Of a stretch of 64,000 bases of DNA, positions 43,748-52,341 are shown in pieces (position 1 is the stretch's first letter; every line of letters starts with the position of its first letter). The stretch is from Acidimicrobiales bacterium (GTDB taxonomy: Bacteria; Actinomycetota; Acidimicrobiia; Acidimicrobiales; Aldehydirespiratoraceae): assembly GCA_029247365.1 (NCBI GenBank), contig JAQWLJ010000064.1, positions 1 to 64,000 of the forward strand, in the 5' to 3' direction. Under the pieces are notes generated by a model. The model was not told the origin of the DNA, searched no databases, and saw nothing but the letters and a program-made list of their open reading frames with translations. The position numbers and the translations under genes are program-made.

Positions 43748-44740
43748 ATGGCCGGACCACAATTCGTCATCGATTTCGAGCCCATGTATGGCGAGATGGT
43801 TGAGGTGTCACCGTTGTTGCGCCGCCTCGTGTGCAAGAACCCCTCGAAGTTCACGTTCCATGGCACCGGCACCTACGTCATCGGTCGAGGCGACGTGGCG
43901 GTTGTCGACCCAGGCCCCCGCGACGATGACCACATTCATGCACTGCTGCAGGCACTCGATGGCGAGGTGGTCCGCCACATTCTCATCACCCACACCCACG
44001 GCGACCACTCCCCTGCTGCGCATGCGCTGCACGAGGCGACAGGCGCGCCGATCCTCGGCTTCGGCAAACACCCCGAGGGGTCGGTCGGCGAAGGCGACGA
44101 CAGAGACGATGAGGATGACGAGGCAGAGGCATCATCGGAGCCTCGTGAACCCCAGATCGAGGAGGATCCAGAGTTCCAACGCAAGCATGCGCCCGACGTC
44201 GATTTCGATCCCGACACCACGTTGGCACACGGCGATATCGTCGAAGGACCGGGCTACACGGTCGAGGCGCTGCACACACCCGGCCACATCAGTAACCACT
44301 TGTGCTTTGCGTTGGCTGAGGAAAATTCGGTCCTGTCCGGTGATCACGTGATGGGTTGGTCAACCACCATTATCCCGCCACCAGACGGTGACGCATCGTC
44401 GTACCTCGACTCGCTGCGGGTGCTCCTAAACCGACCCCACGACGAGCGGTTGTACCCAACGCATGGCGCGCCGGTTGAGAACCACCACGAATTCGTTCAG
44501 GCGCTGCTCGACCATCGCATCGCTCGCGAGGTTGGCATCATCGGACAGCTCCGCGACGGCCCGAAGTCGGCTCGCGAAATCGTCTCGGTGCTCTACGCCG
44601 ACGTTCGCAAGGAACTCCACAAGCCGGCGGCCCGCTCGGTGCTCTCACATCTGCGCAAGCTCCACGACGAAGCCGTCGTCGAGCTCGCCGTCACGGACGC
44701 GTCGACCCTTTCCTCCAAGACCGTGTGGGTCTTGCGCTGA
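43748..44740 (+). CDS. MBL-fold metallo-hydrolase with winged-helix C-terminus (LACTB2-like)
   Basis: 330 residues. The zinc motif THTHGDHSPAAHAL (H-x-H-x-D-H, about residues 79-92) is followed by HTPGHISNHLCFAL, LSGDHVMGWSTTII and YPTHGAPVENHHEF. Residues about 265-330 form a winged helix (SAREIVSVLYADVRKELHKP, RSVLSHLRKLHDEAVVEL), as in LACTB2-type proteins. An acidic insert of about 45 residues (EGDDRDDEDDEAEASSEP) sits between metal motifs. It may hydrolyse a thioester or RNA; genomic context favours a CoA-thioester or lactone in the steroid block. Two bases after the small membrane gene. Confidence 0.82.
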   Translation: MAGPQFVIDFEPMYGEMVEVSPLLRRLVCKNPSKFTFHGTGTYVIGRGDVAVVDPGPRDDDHIHALLQALDGEVVRHILITHTHGDHSPAAHALHEATGAPILGFGKHPEGSVGEGDDRDDEDDEAEASSEPREPQIEEDPEFQRKHAPDVDFDPDTTLAHGDIVEGPGYTVEALHTPGHISNHLCFALAEENSVLSGDHVMGWSTTIIPPPDGDASSYLDSLRVLLNRPHDERLYPTHGAPVENHHEFVQALLDHRIAREVGIIGQLRDGPKSAREIVSVLYADVRKELHKPAARSVLSHLRKLHDEAVVELAVTDASTLSSKTVWVLR

Positions 44741-44744
44741 ACCC

Positions 44745-45518
44745 CTACGGGTGCTGGGAGCTGACGGAGACAACCTCGCCCGTCATGTAGGAGGCGAGAT
44801 CAGACGCGAGGAAGATCATGACATTGGCGACCTCTCGCGGCGTGGCCGCGCGCCCGAATGCCTCACGGCTCGACAGTTCGTCCAGGAAGTCGGCGTCACT
44901 CACCTTCTCGAGAAAGGCATGCATAGCGATGCTCGGGGCAACAGCGTTGATGTTGATGCCGTGCTCCGCAGCCTCGAGCGCTGAACATCGGGTGAGCGCC
45001 ATCACCCCGGCCTTGGCTGCTGCGTAGTGGCACTGGCCGGCCTGGGCCCGCCAGCCGACTACGGACGCGTTGTTGACGATGGCGCCGCCGAGGCCGGCGT
45101 CGATCATGTGGCGGAGCGCAGCCCGGGTGCATCGCATCGTTCCGTCGAGCGTGACGCTGAGGACCGCCGACCACTGCTCGTCGGTCATGTCGACAAGGTC
45201 GACGTCGCCACCGAGACCAGCGTTGTTCATCATGACGTCGATGCCGCCCATGGCACCGACCGCGGTGGCGACCAGCGCTTGCACATCGTCCTCTACCGTG
45301 ACGTTGCACAGGGTTGTGTGCGGGCGCGTCCCGGTCGTCTCGGCAAGGCGATCGGCGGTCTCTTCAACTCGGCGCTCATGAATGTCGGAGATGAGGACAG
45401 TGGCCCCCTCCTCAAGACAGCGTTCTGCGACCGCTGAACCGATGCCGGTGCCCGCCGCCGCGGTGACGACAACCCGCTTGCCTACCAGCAGGTCGTGGGT
45501 CGCCGGCGGCTCAGCCAT
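44745..45518 (-). CDS. ipdF: IpdF-like short-chain dehydrogenase (steroid CD-ring degradation)
   Basis: 257 residues. VVVTAAAGTGIGSAVAERCL, DVMMNNAGLGGDVDLVDM, NNASVVGWRAQAGQCHYAAAKAGVMALTR in overlapping pieces, AVAPSIAMHAFLEK and the closing SVSSQHP closely resemble my recollection of mycobacterial IpdF (Rv3559c). IpdF oxidises the 5-hydroxy group of 5OH-HIP-CoA. Catalytic Ser, Tyr and Lys are present (NNAS, HYAAAK). It follows the 305-residue SDR with an eight-base overlap and is convergent with the MBL-fold gene, four bases apart. Confidence 0.78.
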   Translation of the reverse strand: MAEPPATHDLLVGKRVVVTAAAGTGIGSAVAERCLEEGATVLISDIHERRVEETADRLAETTGTRPHTTLCNVTVEDDVQALVATAVGAMGGIDVMMNNAGLGGDVDLVDMTDEQWSAVLSVTLDGTMRCTRAALRHMIDAGLGGAIVNNASVVGWRAQAGQCHYAAAKAGVMALTRCSALEAAEHGININAVAPSIAMHAFLEKVSDADFLDELSSREAFGRAATPREVANVMIFLASDLASYMTGEVVSVSSQHP

Positions 45519-46428
45519 CCTTGTTCTGCTCCATCTCGGTCATACGACGTTCGAGGTCGGCGATGAACGGGTTAGGTTCCTGACCGACTTCAGCGAAACG
45601 AGTTGCGATGTCTGCTGGTGACCAGCGACCACCTTCGGCCATCATCGAGCGGACTTCCATCGGCTGGTTCCACACACTGATCCGGCCACCCACGACCGTG
45701 TAGATCTGGGCGTTGACGTCGCGGCCAGCGTCGCTCATCAGAAAGATCGCCATCGGTGCGATGTCCTCCGGTTCCCCCGTCTCGATCTCGAACGGAACGT
45801 TCTCGCTCATGCGCGTCTTGGCGACGGGGGCAATGCAGTTGGCATTGATCGCCGGACCACCACGCATGCTGATGCTGGCCGCAGTCAGTGCCGCCGATCG
45901 GGTGAGACTGACGATGCCGCCCTTTGCGGCCGAGTAATTCGCTTGGGCGGTCGATGCCGTGAACGCGCCCGAGGTGAAGCCCACCAGCGAGCCACCAGTC
46001 TCCTGCTTGCGCATGCGGTTGAAAGCCGCCCGGTAGACGTTGAAGTGGCCCTTGAGGTGCACTGCGATGACGTGATCCCACTCGTCCTCGGCCATGTTGA
46101 ACAGCATCCGCTCGCGCAAGACGCCAGCTGGACAAACGACGCCGTCGATTGTGCCCCAGGTGTCACACGCCGCCGCGATCACCTGTTCGCCCACATCGAA
46201 CTGCGAGATGTCACCGGCGATCGCGATCGCATTGCCCCCTCTGGCCTCGATCTCGGCCACGACAGCGTCGGCCACCTCGCTCGACGGGTCGCTGCCGTCC
46301 ATCGAAACGCCATAGTCGGCCACGACGACGTTTGCGCCTTCATCGGCGCACGCAAGGGCAATGGCCCGGCCGATTCCAGCACCGCCTCCAGTGATCGCAA
46401 CGTTCTTGCCTACGAGGTGTCTGCTCAT
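45511..46428 (-). CDS. Short-chain dehydrogenase, Hsd4A/17beta-HSD4-like
   Basis: 305 residues. The cofactor motif ITGGGAGIGRAIALACADEG is followed by DGVVCPAGVLRERMLFNMAE, VIAVHLKGHFNVYRAAFNRM, SGAFTASTAQANYSAAKGGI (Tyr and Lys), and a long C-terminal extension through IYTVVGGRISVWNQPMEV to EMEQNKDG. LRERMLFNM and the length fit 17beta-hydroxysteroid dehydrogenase type 4-like SDRs (Hsd4A), which act on steroid side chains or hydroxyacyl-CoA. It is upstream of ipdF with an eight-base overlap. The start faces the EAL pseudogene. Confidence 0.8.
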   Translation of the reverse strand: MSRHLVGKNVAITGGGAGIGRAIALACADEGANVVVADYGVSMDGSDPSSEVADAVVAEIEARGGNAIAIAGDISQFDVGEQVIAAACDTWGTIDGVVCPAGVLRERMLFNMAEDEWDHVIAVHLKGHFNVYRAAFNRMRKQETGGSLVGFTSGAFTASTAQANYSAAKGGIVSLTRSAALTAASISMRGGPAINANCIAPVAKTRMSENVPFEIETGEPEDIAPMAIFLMSDAGRDVNAQIYTVVGGRISVWNQPMEVRSMMAEGGRWSPADIATRFAEVGQEPNPFIADLERRMTEMEQNKDG

Positions 46429-46499
46429 GGCGCGGGACTGTAGTGGAGTCGGTTCGGCACGCCCGATTCCAATGCGATCTCACCCACACCCCAACTGCA

Positions 46500-47295
46500 G
46501 ATGGTGCCCGGATCAACCACGCCGAGTGAAAACGCGGACGCTACGTCCCCCACGACGAAATTGAGCAGAGCATCGACTTCGAGCGCCACGACACCGAGGC
46601 TGCGCTCCGGAGGGCGATCGCCAACAGCGAGCTTCGCCCTACTACCAGCCGGAACTCGACCTCGAGTCGGGCCACATTGTCGGCTTCGAAGCACTGGTCC
46701 GCTGGCAGACGGCGGACGGCTGGCTGATCTCGCCAAGTGAGTTCATCACGCTCGCCGAGGAAACCGGGCTGAGCATCGACCTCGGACGCTGGGTAATCGC
46801 CAAAGCGTGTCTCTAGGCAGGCCGCTGGCATGTCAGCCGCACCCACGATCATGAACCCGTGCGGATCTGGGTCAACCTGTCCGCCCGGCAGTTCGGCGAC
46901 CACTGCCTCAGCGGATTCGTCGATGAGTCGGTCTCCGGAGCGGGCATCACCACCGACGAGATCTGCATGGAGATCACCGAGTCGGCGCTGATGGGCGACG
47001 CCAACTTCGGCACCGGCTGGAGCCAATTCGAATACCTGCACCGGCCCCCCTCGACATGCTCAAGATCGACCGCTACTTCGTGCAGGGACTCGGAATCGAG
47101 GCCGACGCTGCGGTGATCGTGTCAGCAATCAGCGACCTCGCGCACGCCCTCAGGCTGATCGTGATCGCCGAGGGCGGAGAATCGAACGACCAACTCGAGA
47201 TCCTCGAAGAACTCGGCTGTGACCAGGCTCTCGGGTTCTGCTTCTCCGAGCCGCGCGAAACCGCTGCGTTCAACCAGACGCTCCGCCGGGCCTGA
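46500..47295 (+). pseudogene. GGDEF-EAL c-di-GMP enzyme remnant, multiply broken
   Basis: Remnants of an EAL domain are spread over three frames. A short GGDEF tail (KRGRYVPHDE) is followed by HDTEAALRRAIANSELR, a frame jump near 46632, then YYQPELDLESGHIVGFEALV RW-type sequence, a TAG at 46814-46816, IWVNLSARQF, EICMEITESALM, a lost segment before FGTGWSQFEYLH, a one-base shift in the C run near 47050, and LKIDRYFV, IAEGGES and CDQALGFCFS. An intact EAL domain has the IDDFG region and VEGVET, both damaged here. Not functional as a phosphodiesterase. It sits between the SDR and TetR genes, inside the steroid block. Confidence 0.85.
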
Positions 47296-47304
47296 ACCCA
47301 CCGC

Positions 47305-47895
47305 TCAGACTCGAATGGGAACACCGACGAGAAGCCGCGCCGCGTTGGTGAGTTCGTGGGCGAGCGAACCATCAGGGGCAAGACCACCGACCCACCGAAT
47401 CAAGGCGTTCGACCACACGTGTTGGATAACACGGGCGACACCTTCGGCATCGATGTTGGGCGATGGTCCGAGCGCCGTAACGACAAGCGCCCGCAGTTCC
47501 TTCTCAACGTCAAGCTTGTAGGGCGCAGCCGACTCCGACGTGGTGCCCAGCGCAGTGACCAGCGCTCCCATCAACACCGGGCGCTGTTGCGTGCGAGTCG
47601 CCGACTGCTCAAGCAGCCCAATGAGTCGTTCGGCAGGCGTCTCACCCGGAATGCCCGCACCCTCAATCCGGCGGCGGCTTCGACGAAGCCACCCAGCGAG
47701 CCCCGCAATGAGCAATTCATCCTTGCCTGAGAAATAGCGATAGATCGTGCCGAGCGCGACACCAGACTCCTCAGCGACCGCCCGCATTTGGACGGCTTCG
47801 TAACCGCCCCCTCCAGCCATGCGCATCGCAGTCTCGAGCACGCGGATCCGGCGTTCGTTCTGTGCTCGGCTGCGCGGAGTGGTGGCGGCGGCCAT
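47305..47895 (-). CDS. TetR-family regulator, KstR-like
   Basis: 196 residues from ATG47895 (MAAATTPRSRAQNERR). The helix-turn-helix is in GGYEAVQMRAVAEESGVALG with TIYRYFSGKDELLIAGLAG (about residues 32-70), strikingly like KstR, the cholesterol-catabolism repressor of mycobacteria. The C-terminal ligand domain continues RPVLMGALVTALGTTSESAA, ARVIQHVWSNALIRWVGG and HELTNAARLLVGV, also KstR-like. It likely represses the neighbouring lipid/steroid genes until a sterol-derived CoA ester binds. A GTG at 47913 is a possible longer start. Confidence 0.68.
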   Translation of the reverse strand: MAAATTPRSRAQNERRIRVLETAMRMAGGGGYEAVQMRAVAEESGVALGTIYRYFSGKDELLIAGLAGWLRRSRRRIEGAGIPGETPAERLIGLLEQSATRTQQRPVLMGALVTALGTTSESAAPYKLDVEKELRALVVTALGPSPNIDAEGVARVIQHVWSNALIRWVGGLAPDGSLAHELTNAARLLVGVPIRV

Positions 47896-47946
47896 GAATC
47901 GAGTGTGGAACACGAGTCGAACGGAAAGCGAATCGACGGCAGGTTT

Positions 47947-47971
47947 CCGAAGCGAGCGTCGCTCGCTTCGG
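47947..47971. terminator. 12-bp perfect hairpin, candidate terminator
   Basis: CCGAAGCGAGCG and CGCTCGCTTCGG pair perfectly around a single base. No T run follows on either strand. It lies 219 bases after the flotillin stop and 52 bases ahead of the TetR start, both on the minus strand, so it could end flotillin transcription as a T-less actinobacterial terminator or act in the tetR leader. The remaining 47972-48189 carries no supported gene; a short plus frame ending at 48136 has coding-like wording but no known match. Confidence 0.45.
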
Positions 47972-48189
47972 TGTCATGGGCCACCGAGCACCGACCTGAT
48001 GCCAGCCGGTTCGCCGCCGCCACATCGGCCGCGACAAACTGATGTTCCAAAACCGACATTCGCGACAGTCGCCACATCGCCTGGCTGACCGCCGCCGAGG
48101 GCACTGAAGCCGTGGCCAAGACTACGATCCGCTGAGGTCGAGTCGAGGTGCTCGACCACGACCTCTCGGGAACGCTTGCTTGGGGAGCC

Positions 48190-49515
48190 TCAGCCCTCAG
48201 GGGCAGCCGGCGGTGGCGGCGGCAACTCAGACCCACCGACTGCACCTTCGATCGCATCAGAGGTCTCGTTCCGCATCGACTGGAGAATATCCACGCCAGT
48301 TGCTGCCTCAATCTGCTCCGACAGCGACACGACGGCACCAGGCATCTGGCTCAGAAACCCAGGGATACCGCCCTGGCCGCTACCACCCCCGTTGTCGATG
48401 ACCGCGACCCGGTCGATATCGACGTTGTTCACGGTGGACACGATCTTATCGACGAGGTCGGGAAGCATGTTCAGCACAAAGATGCGCTGACCATCTTCGC
48501 CCGCAGCCTGGTACTGATCGGTCAGACGACGGAACACTTCGACCTGCGCCTTGCCGTCCTCAATGATCTTCGCCGCCTCGGCCTGAGCCTTGAGCTGCTC
48601 GGATTCGAGGTTGGCCCGCGCCGGCATCACGACGTCGGCTTCAAGGCGGCGCCGCTCGAGTTCGATGCGCTGCTGCTCGAGTTCCTGCTCCGCTGTAGCG
48701 CGGGCGACTTCACCTGCGACCGCGGCCTCAGCCTCCGTGGAACGGGCCACTGCGTCAAGCTCGGCGGTTCGGACCCGGAGCTGGTTCCGCTCCTCAACAA
48801 TGTTTTTGTCAGCTTGCACTGCGGCAATCTGGGCCCGCTCACGAGCGGCGGCTTCAGCCTGCTCGGCCTCCGCCATACGCTCGGCCTCAGCGACCCGGGC
48901 CTGCTTGACGACGTCAGCGGTGAGTCGCCGACCGACCGAGTCGAGATACTCGTTGTCGTCGGTGACGTTCTGGATCTTCATGACGTCGAGTTCAAGCCCA
49001 AGCGTCTTGATGTCGTCGTCGGCCTCGTCGATCAGCTGATGGGAGAACTTGAGCCGGTCTTCGTTCACTTCTTCAGGCGACATGGTCGCAAGCACCCCGC
49101 GCAGGTTTGCCTCGAGGGTCTCCTTCGCGATCTGTCCGATCTGTTCGGTCGGCCGGTCGAGGAAGCGTTCAGCAGCGTTCTCGAGCAGCCCCTCTGCGCT
49201 CGACACCTTGACGTTGGCGATGCCCTGCACGTTCAGCGGAATGGCACCTCGCGAGTACGCGTTCGTAACGGAGACCTCGAGCGGAATCGTGTTGAGGTCC
49301 ATCCACGACACCTTCTCAATGATGGGGATGCGGAGCGTTCGTCCACCCTTGAGAATGCGATAGCCGACGGTACGCCCATCGGAGAGCACGCGGTCGCGAC
49401 CAGAGATCACGGCAACACGGTTCGGCGGACAAATGATGATCAGCGAACTAACGATCATGACCATGAAGATCACAACCAATGCGATCAAGCCGCCTGCAGC
49501 GAGCACGGTGAGCAT
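48190..49515 (-). CDS. Flotillin-like SPFH protein
   Basis: 441 residues. It has an N-terminal membrane helix (LAAGGLIALVVIFMVMIVSS, residues 6-25), then an SPFH domain (CPPNRVAVISGRDRV, IPIIEKVSWMDLNTIPLEV, LETLEANLRG-type region), a long Glu/Ala-rich coiled coil at about 200-330 (VAEAERMAEAEQAEAAARER, EQELEQQRIELERRR), and a Gly/Pro-rich tail ending PPPPPAAPEG. Flotillins organise membrane domains and help membrane protein assembly. The NfeD-like gene is 64 bases upstream in the same direction, the usual partner pair. Confidence 0.9.
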   Translation of the reverse strand: MLTVLAAGGLIALVVIFMVMIVSSLIIICPPNRVAVISGRDRVLSDGRTVGYRILKGGRTLRIPIIEKVSWMDLNTIPLEVSVTNAYSRGAIPLNVQGIANVKVSSAEGLLENAAERFLDRPTEQIGQIAKETLEANLRGVLATMSPEEVNEDRLKFSHQLIDEADDDIKTLGLELDVMKIQNVTDDNEYLDSVGRRLTADVVKQARVAEAERMAEAEQAEAAARERAQIAAVQADKNIVEERNQLRVRTAELDAVARSTEAEAAVAGEVARATAEQELEQQRIELERRRLEADVVMPARANLESEQLKAQAEAAKIIEDGKAQVEVFRRLTDQYQAAGEDGQRIFVLNMLPDLVDKIVSTVNNVDIDRVAVIDNGGGSGQGGIPGFLSQMPGAVVSLSEQIEAATGVDILQSMRNETSDAIEGAVGGSELPPPPPAAPEG

Positions 49516-49579
49516 GTTGTTTCTCTCTTTCTTCTCGAGCTGGGGGTTGCTCGAGTTTGCGTTCTTTTCCGGCTAAGGG

Positions 49580-50113
49580 TTATTCGAGTTCGAGGTCAGG
49601 GCCAAGCGGAGCAACCAGCGCCACCCCTTGGTCGACACGGACGATGACGACCCGTTCACCCGGGTCGATCGCAGAGTTATCGATGGGTGAGGCGGTCATC
49701 TGTTCGCGCGCACCGGCCTTAGTCACGATGATCTTGCCGCGCTGGCCGGAACTCATCGGCAAGGCGACGTTCGCAATGCTGCCCTCGAGTTCGCTATCGG
49801 CGATATCCGACGAGTTCGAGTGGCGCCGCAACCACGAGAAAGCAGCGGCGTTCATCGCCCCGGCGGTCACGCCGACGACCATGGCGAAAACGAAAACCAG
49901 CAGTGCAGCGGTGTTGGTGACGCTCCCGATGACACCCGAGAGTCCGAAGAACGCCAGCACAAACGCAAGCGACGACAGCGAGATCACGGACAACGGACCT
50001 CCGTCGGCGCCCACGTCACTCGCCGAGCCGTCCACGTCGGCATCTCCGACGAAAGCAAACCACAACAACAGTGGTGCGCCTACGGCCAGACAGAACACAT
50101 ATATCAGATCCAT
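49580..50113 (-). CDS. NfeD-like membrane protein, flotillin partner
   Basis: 177 residues. Three or four membrane helices (LIYVFCLAVGAPLLLWFAFV, LSSLAFVLAFFGLSGVIGS, TAALLVFVFAMVVGVTAGAM) and a C-terminal OB-fold-like domain (LEGSIANVALPMSSGQRGKI, DPGERVVIVRVDQGVALVAP). This matches the short NfeD proteins that pair with flotillins. It lacks the N-terminal ClpP-like protease of long NfeD. First gene of the pair; its start is 70 bases from the divergent 2-hydroxyacid dehydrogenase. Confidence 0.8.
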   Translation of the reverse strand: MDLIYVFCLAVGAPLLLWFAFVGDADVDGSASDVGADGGPLSVISLSSLAFVLAFFGLSGVIGSVTNTAALLVFVFAMVVGVTAGAMNAAAFSWLRRHSNSSDIADSELEGSIANVALPMSSGQRGKIIVTKAGAREQMTASPIDNSAIDPGERVVIVRVDQGVALVAPLGPDLELE

Positions 50114-50183
50114 ACCCGCAGCTCCTCGACAAGAACCTAGACCGAAAACGACCCGTCATTGCCGCGGGCAGTACCGTCAAGCC

Positions 50184-51131
50184 ATGTCCGAGGAGATCAT
50201 CACCACGGTCGTGAACCACTCCGGCTTCCCGCTCCCGCCTAGCGTTGCAGATTGGCCCGGCATTCGCGTCATCGACTGCGATCGCAGCGCCCCACTCCCG
50301 GCCGACGTCGACGGTGAGGTCGTATTCACCCGAACCGACGGGGGACCAAACCTCGGCGAGCTACTCACCCGAAGCCCGAAATGGATCCACACACTTGGCA
50401 CCGGCGTCGACGGCTTTCCTTTCGACGAAATCCGCGGCCAAGTCCTGACCTGCTCGCGCGGTATCAGCGGCGACATGATCGGCGAGTGGGTGTTCGCCCA
50501 GATGCTGGCCGTCGCCAAGGTCGTCCGGACCGCACCCCTCGACGCACCCCCCGCCAACTGGCACTCTCCCTCCGCCGGGATCTCGACACTGCGGGGCAAG
50601 ACGGTGGTGATCTTTGGCACCGGCGGCATCGGGGCGGAGGTCGCGCGACTGTCACTCGGGCTCAACATGCGAGTGATCGGCGTCCGCCGTCGAGGCACCG
50701 ATGCCCCGGTCGACGGGATGACGATCGTTAACGACCTGTTTTCGGTCATCGGCGAGGCCGACCATCTGGTCGTCGCCGCCCCTGCGACACCAGAGACCGT
50801 GGGACTGTTCAACGACGAACTCTTCGGCATGGTCAAGCCCGGTGTGCACGTCATCAACATCGCCCGGGGCTCCCTCATCGACCAGGAGGCGCTTCGCCGA
50901 GCCCTCGACGACAGCCGGATCGACACGGCTTCGCTCGACGTGTGTGACCCTGAGCCGCTCCCCGCGGGCCACTGGCTGTACGAGCACCCGAAGGTCTTCC
51001 TCACCCCGCACACGAGTTGGGCAGGGCCCGGCGCGTTCGATGAGATCATCTCAACGTTTCACGCCAACTATCTGCGCTGGCGCGCTGGCGAACCGCTCGA
51101 CGGCGTGGTCGACGTCGACGCGCGCTACTGA
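50184..51131 (+). CDS. D-isomer-specific 2-hydroxyacid dehydrogenase
   Basis: 315 residues from ATG50184; an open frame to 49557 is antisense to NfeD. NAD(P)-binding motif is VVIFGTGGIGAEVARLSLGLN (about residues 138-158). VINIARGSLIDQEALRRALDD has the conserved Arg, DVCDPEPLPAGHWLYEH the Glu, and FLTPHTSWAG the catalytic His. It reduces a 2-oxoacid or oxidises a D-2-hydroxyacid such as glycerate, hydroxypyruvate or phenylpyruvate; the specific substrate is not evident. The N-terminal catalytic half begins EEIITTVVNHSGFPLPPS. Confidence 0.9.
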   Translation: MSEEIITTVVNHSGFPLPPSVADWPGIRVIDCDRSAPLPADVDGEVVFTRTDGGPNLGELLTRSPKWIHTLGTGVDGFPFDEIRGQVLTCSRGISGDMIGEWVFAQMLAVAKVVRTAPLDAPPANWHSPSAGISTLRGKTVVIFGTGGIGAEVARLSLGLNMRVIGVRRRGTDAPVDGMTIVNDLFSVIGEADHLVVAAPATPETVGLFNDELFGMVKPGVHVINIARGSLIDQEALRRALDDSRIDTASLDVCDPEPLPAGHWLYEHPKVFLTPHTSWAGPGAFDEIISTFHANYLRWRAGEPLDGVVDVDARY

Positions 51132-51369
51132 ACCCCAACTCAACGCTGGCCATCGAAGTTGGACAGGCGCTGCGCCACCGATCCAGGGCCAACCACACCG
51201 CATCCCCAAGTTGAATAATGCGGTCGTCGTCGAGCTGCCACGGCACAACCTTCGCTCCGCCACACACGCCGATGCTGGCCACTCGACACCGTGCGCAACC
51301 TCGATGCCCAAACCACCGCACTGAACCACCGGATCGACACCGGTGTACTGCCCTGACAATCTGCAGTCC
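51132..51369 (-). other. Gap with possible DUF222/HNH endonuclease fragment
   Basis: About 240 bases between two genes. On the minus strand one frame reads AKVVPWQLDDDRIIQLGDAV WLALDRWR-type sequence, which resembles the middle of DUF222-HNH repeat endonucleases abundant in actinobacteria, but the flanks are out of frame and no HNH is present. It may be a decayed fragment; the call is weak. An imperfect short inverted repeat (CACCGG/CCGGTG) lies near 51325-51345. Confidence 0.3.
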
Positions 51370-52329
51370 ATGTCGTTCAACGATCACTTCCACGCCGTCG
51401 CCGCCGAGGTTCGCAACTGGGGTCGTTGGGGAGCCGACGACCGCCTCGGCACACTGAACCTGCTCACCGATGAAGCCGTCGCCGCTGGCGCGGCCACGAT
51501 CCGCAGTGGCCGCCGGGTGCCGTGTGCGATCGACCTCTCACCCAATGGCCCCCAGATCGGTTCGGTGCCAGGCCGGATCAACCCGCTGCGCGGCATGAAC
51601 TACATCAACAATGCCGACCTCGGTGATCCCGATGGCAACGCCATGGTGCCGCACTTCAACGACGATCACGTTGTGATGGGCTTACAAGCAGGCACCCACT
51701 GGGACGGGTTAGGTCACGTCAGCTACGACCACCATCTGTACAACGGCGTCCCCGCCGACAGCGTCACCGCGCTCGGCGGGTCGACCGTGCTTGGCATTGA
51801 GAACGTACGAACCCTCGTCGGCCGCGGGGTCCTCCTTGACGTTGCAGCGATGCACCAGGCTGAGCAACTCCCAGGCGGACACGAGATCACCGGGGAGGAA
51901 CTCGATGAAACCGCCGAGTGGGCCGGCGTAGAGATCCGATCCGGTGACATCGTGCTGATCCGCAGCGGTCGTATCCGCTCGTTTCACGCCGGGGGCGGCC
52001 TCGCTTACATCATGGGCCCTGCGGGCGACGCGTCGAACCCTGGCCCAGGCCTCGATGCCTGTCGGTGGTTTCACCGCAACGACGTTGCCGCCGTCGCCGA
52101 CGACATCATGACCTTCGAGGTCTTTCCAGGTCCCGAACCCGAGAACATGCTGGCTGTGCACTGTCTTGCGATCGTCGACATGGGCCTGACTACGGGCCAG
52201 ATCTGGGACCTCGAAGCGCTGTCGGCCGCATGCGCCGACGAGAGTCGCTACGAGTTCTTCCTCGCGGCCAACCCAGAGCCATTCGTCGGTGGCTGTGGGG
52301 CGCCGGTCAGTCCGGTCGCGGTTTTCTGA
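51370..52329 (+). CDS. Cyclase-family (kynurenine formamidase-like) metal hydrolase
   Basis: 319 residues from ATG51370. RWGADDRLGTLNLLTDEAV is the usual start of this cyclase family, with the metal motif GTHWDGLGHV (about residues 106-115) and DHHLYNGVP, followed by VRTLVGRGVLLDVAAMH and SGDIVLIRSGRIRSF. The C-terminus (EPENMLAVHCLAIVDMGLTT) is also typical. Members hydrolyse amides or cyclic esters, for example N-formylkynurenine; the substrate here is unknown. It starts 238 bases after the dehydrogenase and is followed by the cNMP gene after 12 bases. Confidence 0.85.
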   Translation: MSFNDHFHAVAAEVRNWGRWGADDRLGTLNLLTDEAVAAGAATIRSGRRVPCAIDLSPNGPQIGSVPGRINPLRGMNYINNADLGDPDGNAMVPHFNDDHVVMGLQAGTHWDGLGHVSYDHHLYNGVPADSVTALGGSTVLGIENVRTLVGRGVLLDVAAMHQAEQLPGGHEITGEELDETAEWAGVEIRSGDIVLIRSGRIRSFHAGGGLAYIMGPAGDASNPGPGLDACRWFHRNDVAAVADDIMTFEVFPGPEPENMLAVHCLAIVDMGLTTGQIWDLEALSAACADESRYEFFLAANPEPFVGGCGAPVSPVAVF

Positions 52330-52341
52330 TAAAACGCCACC

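Noticed and set aside
47905-47920. KstR-type operator upstream of the TetR gene
   Set aside because: GGAACACGAGTC matches only one half of the AAC-x2-GTT pattern; not enough for a site call.
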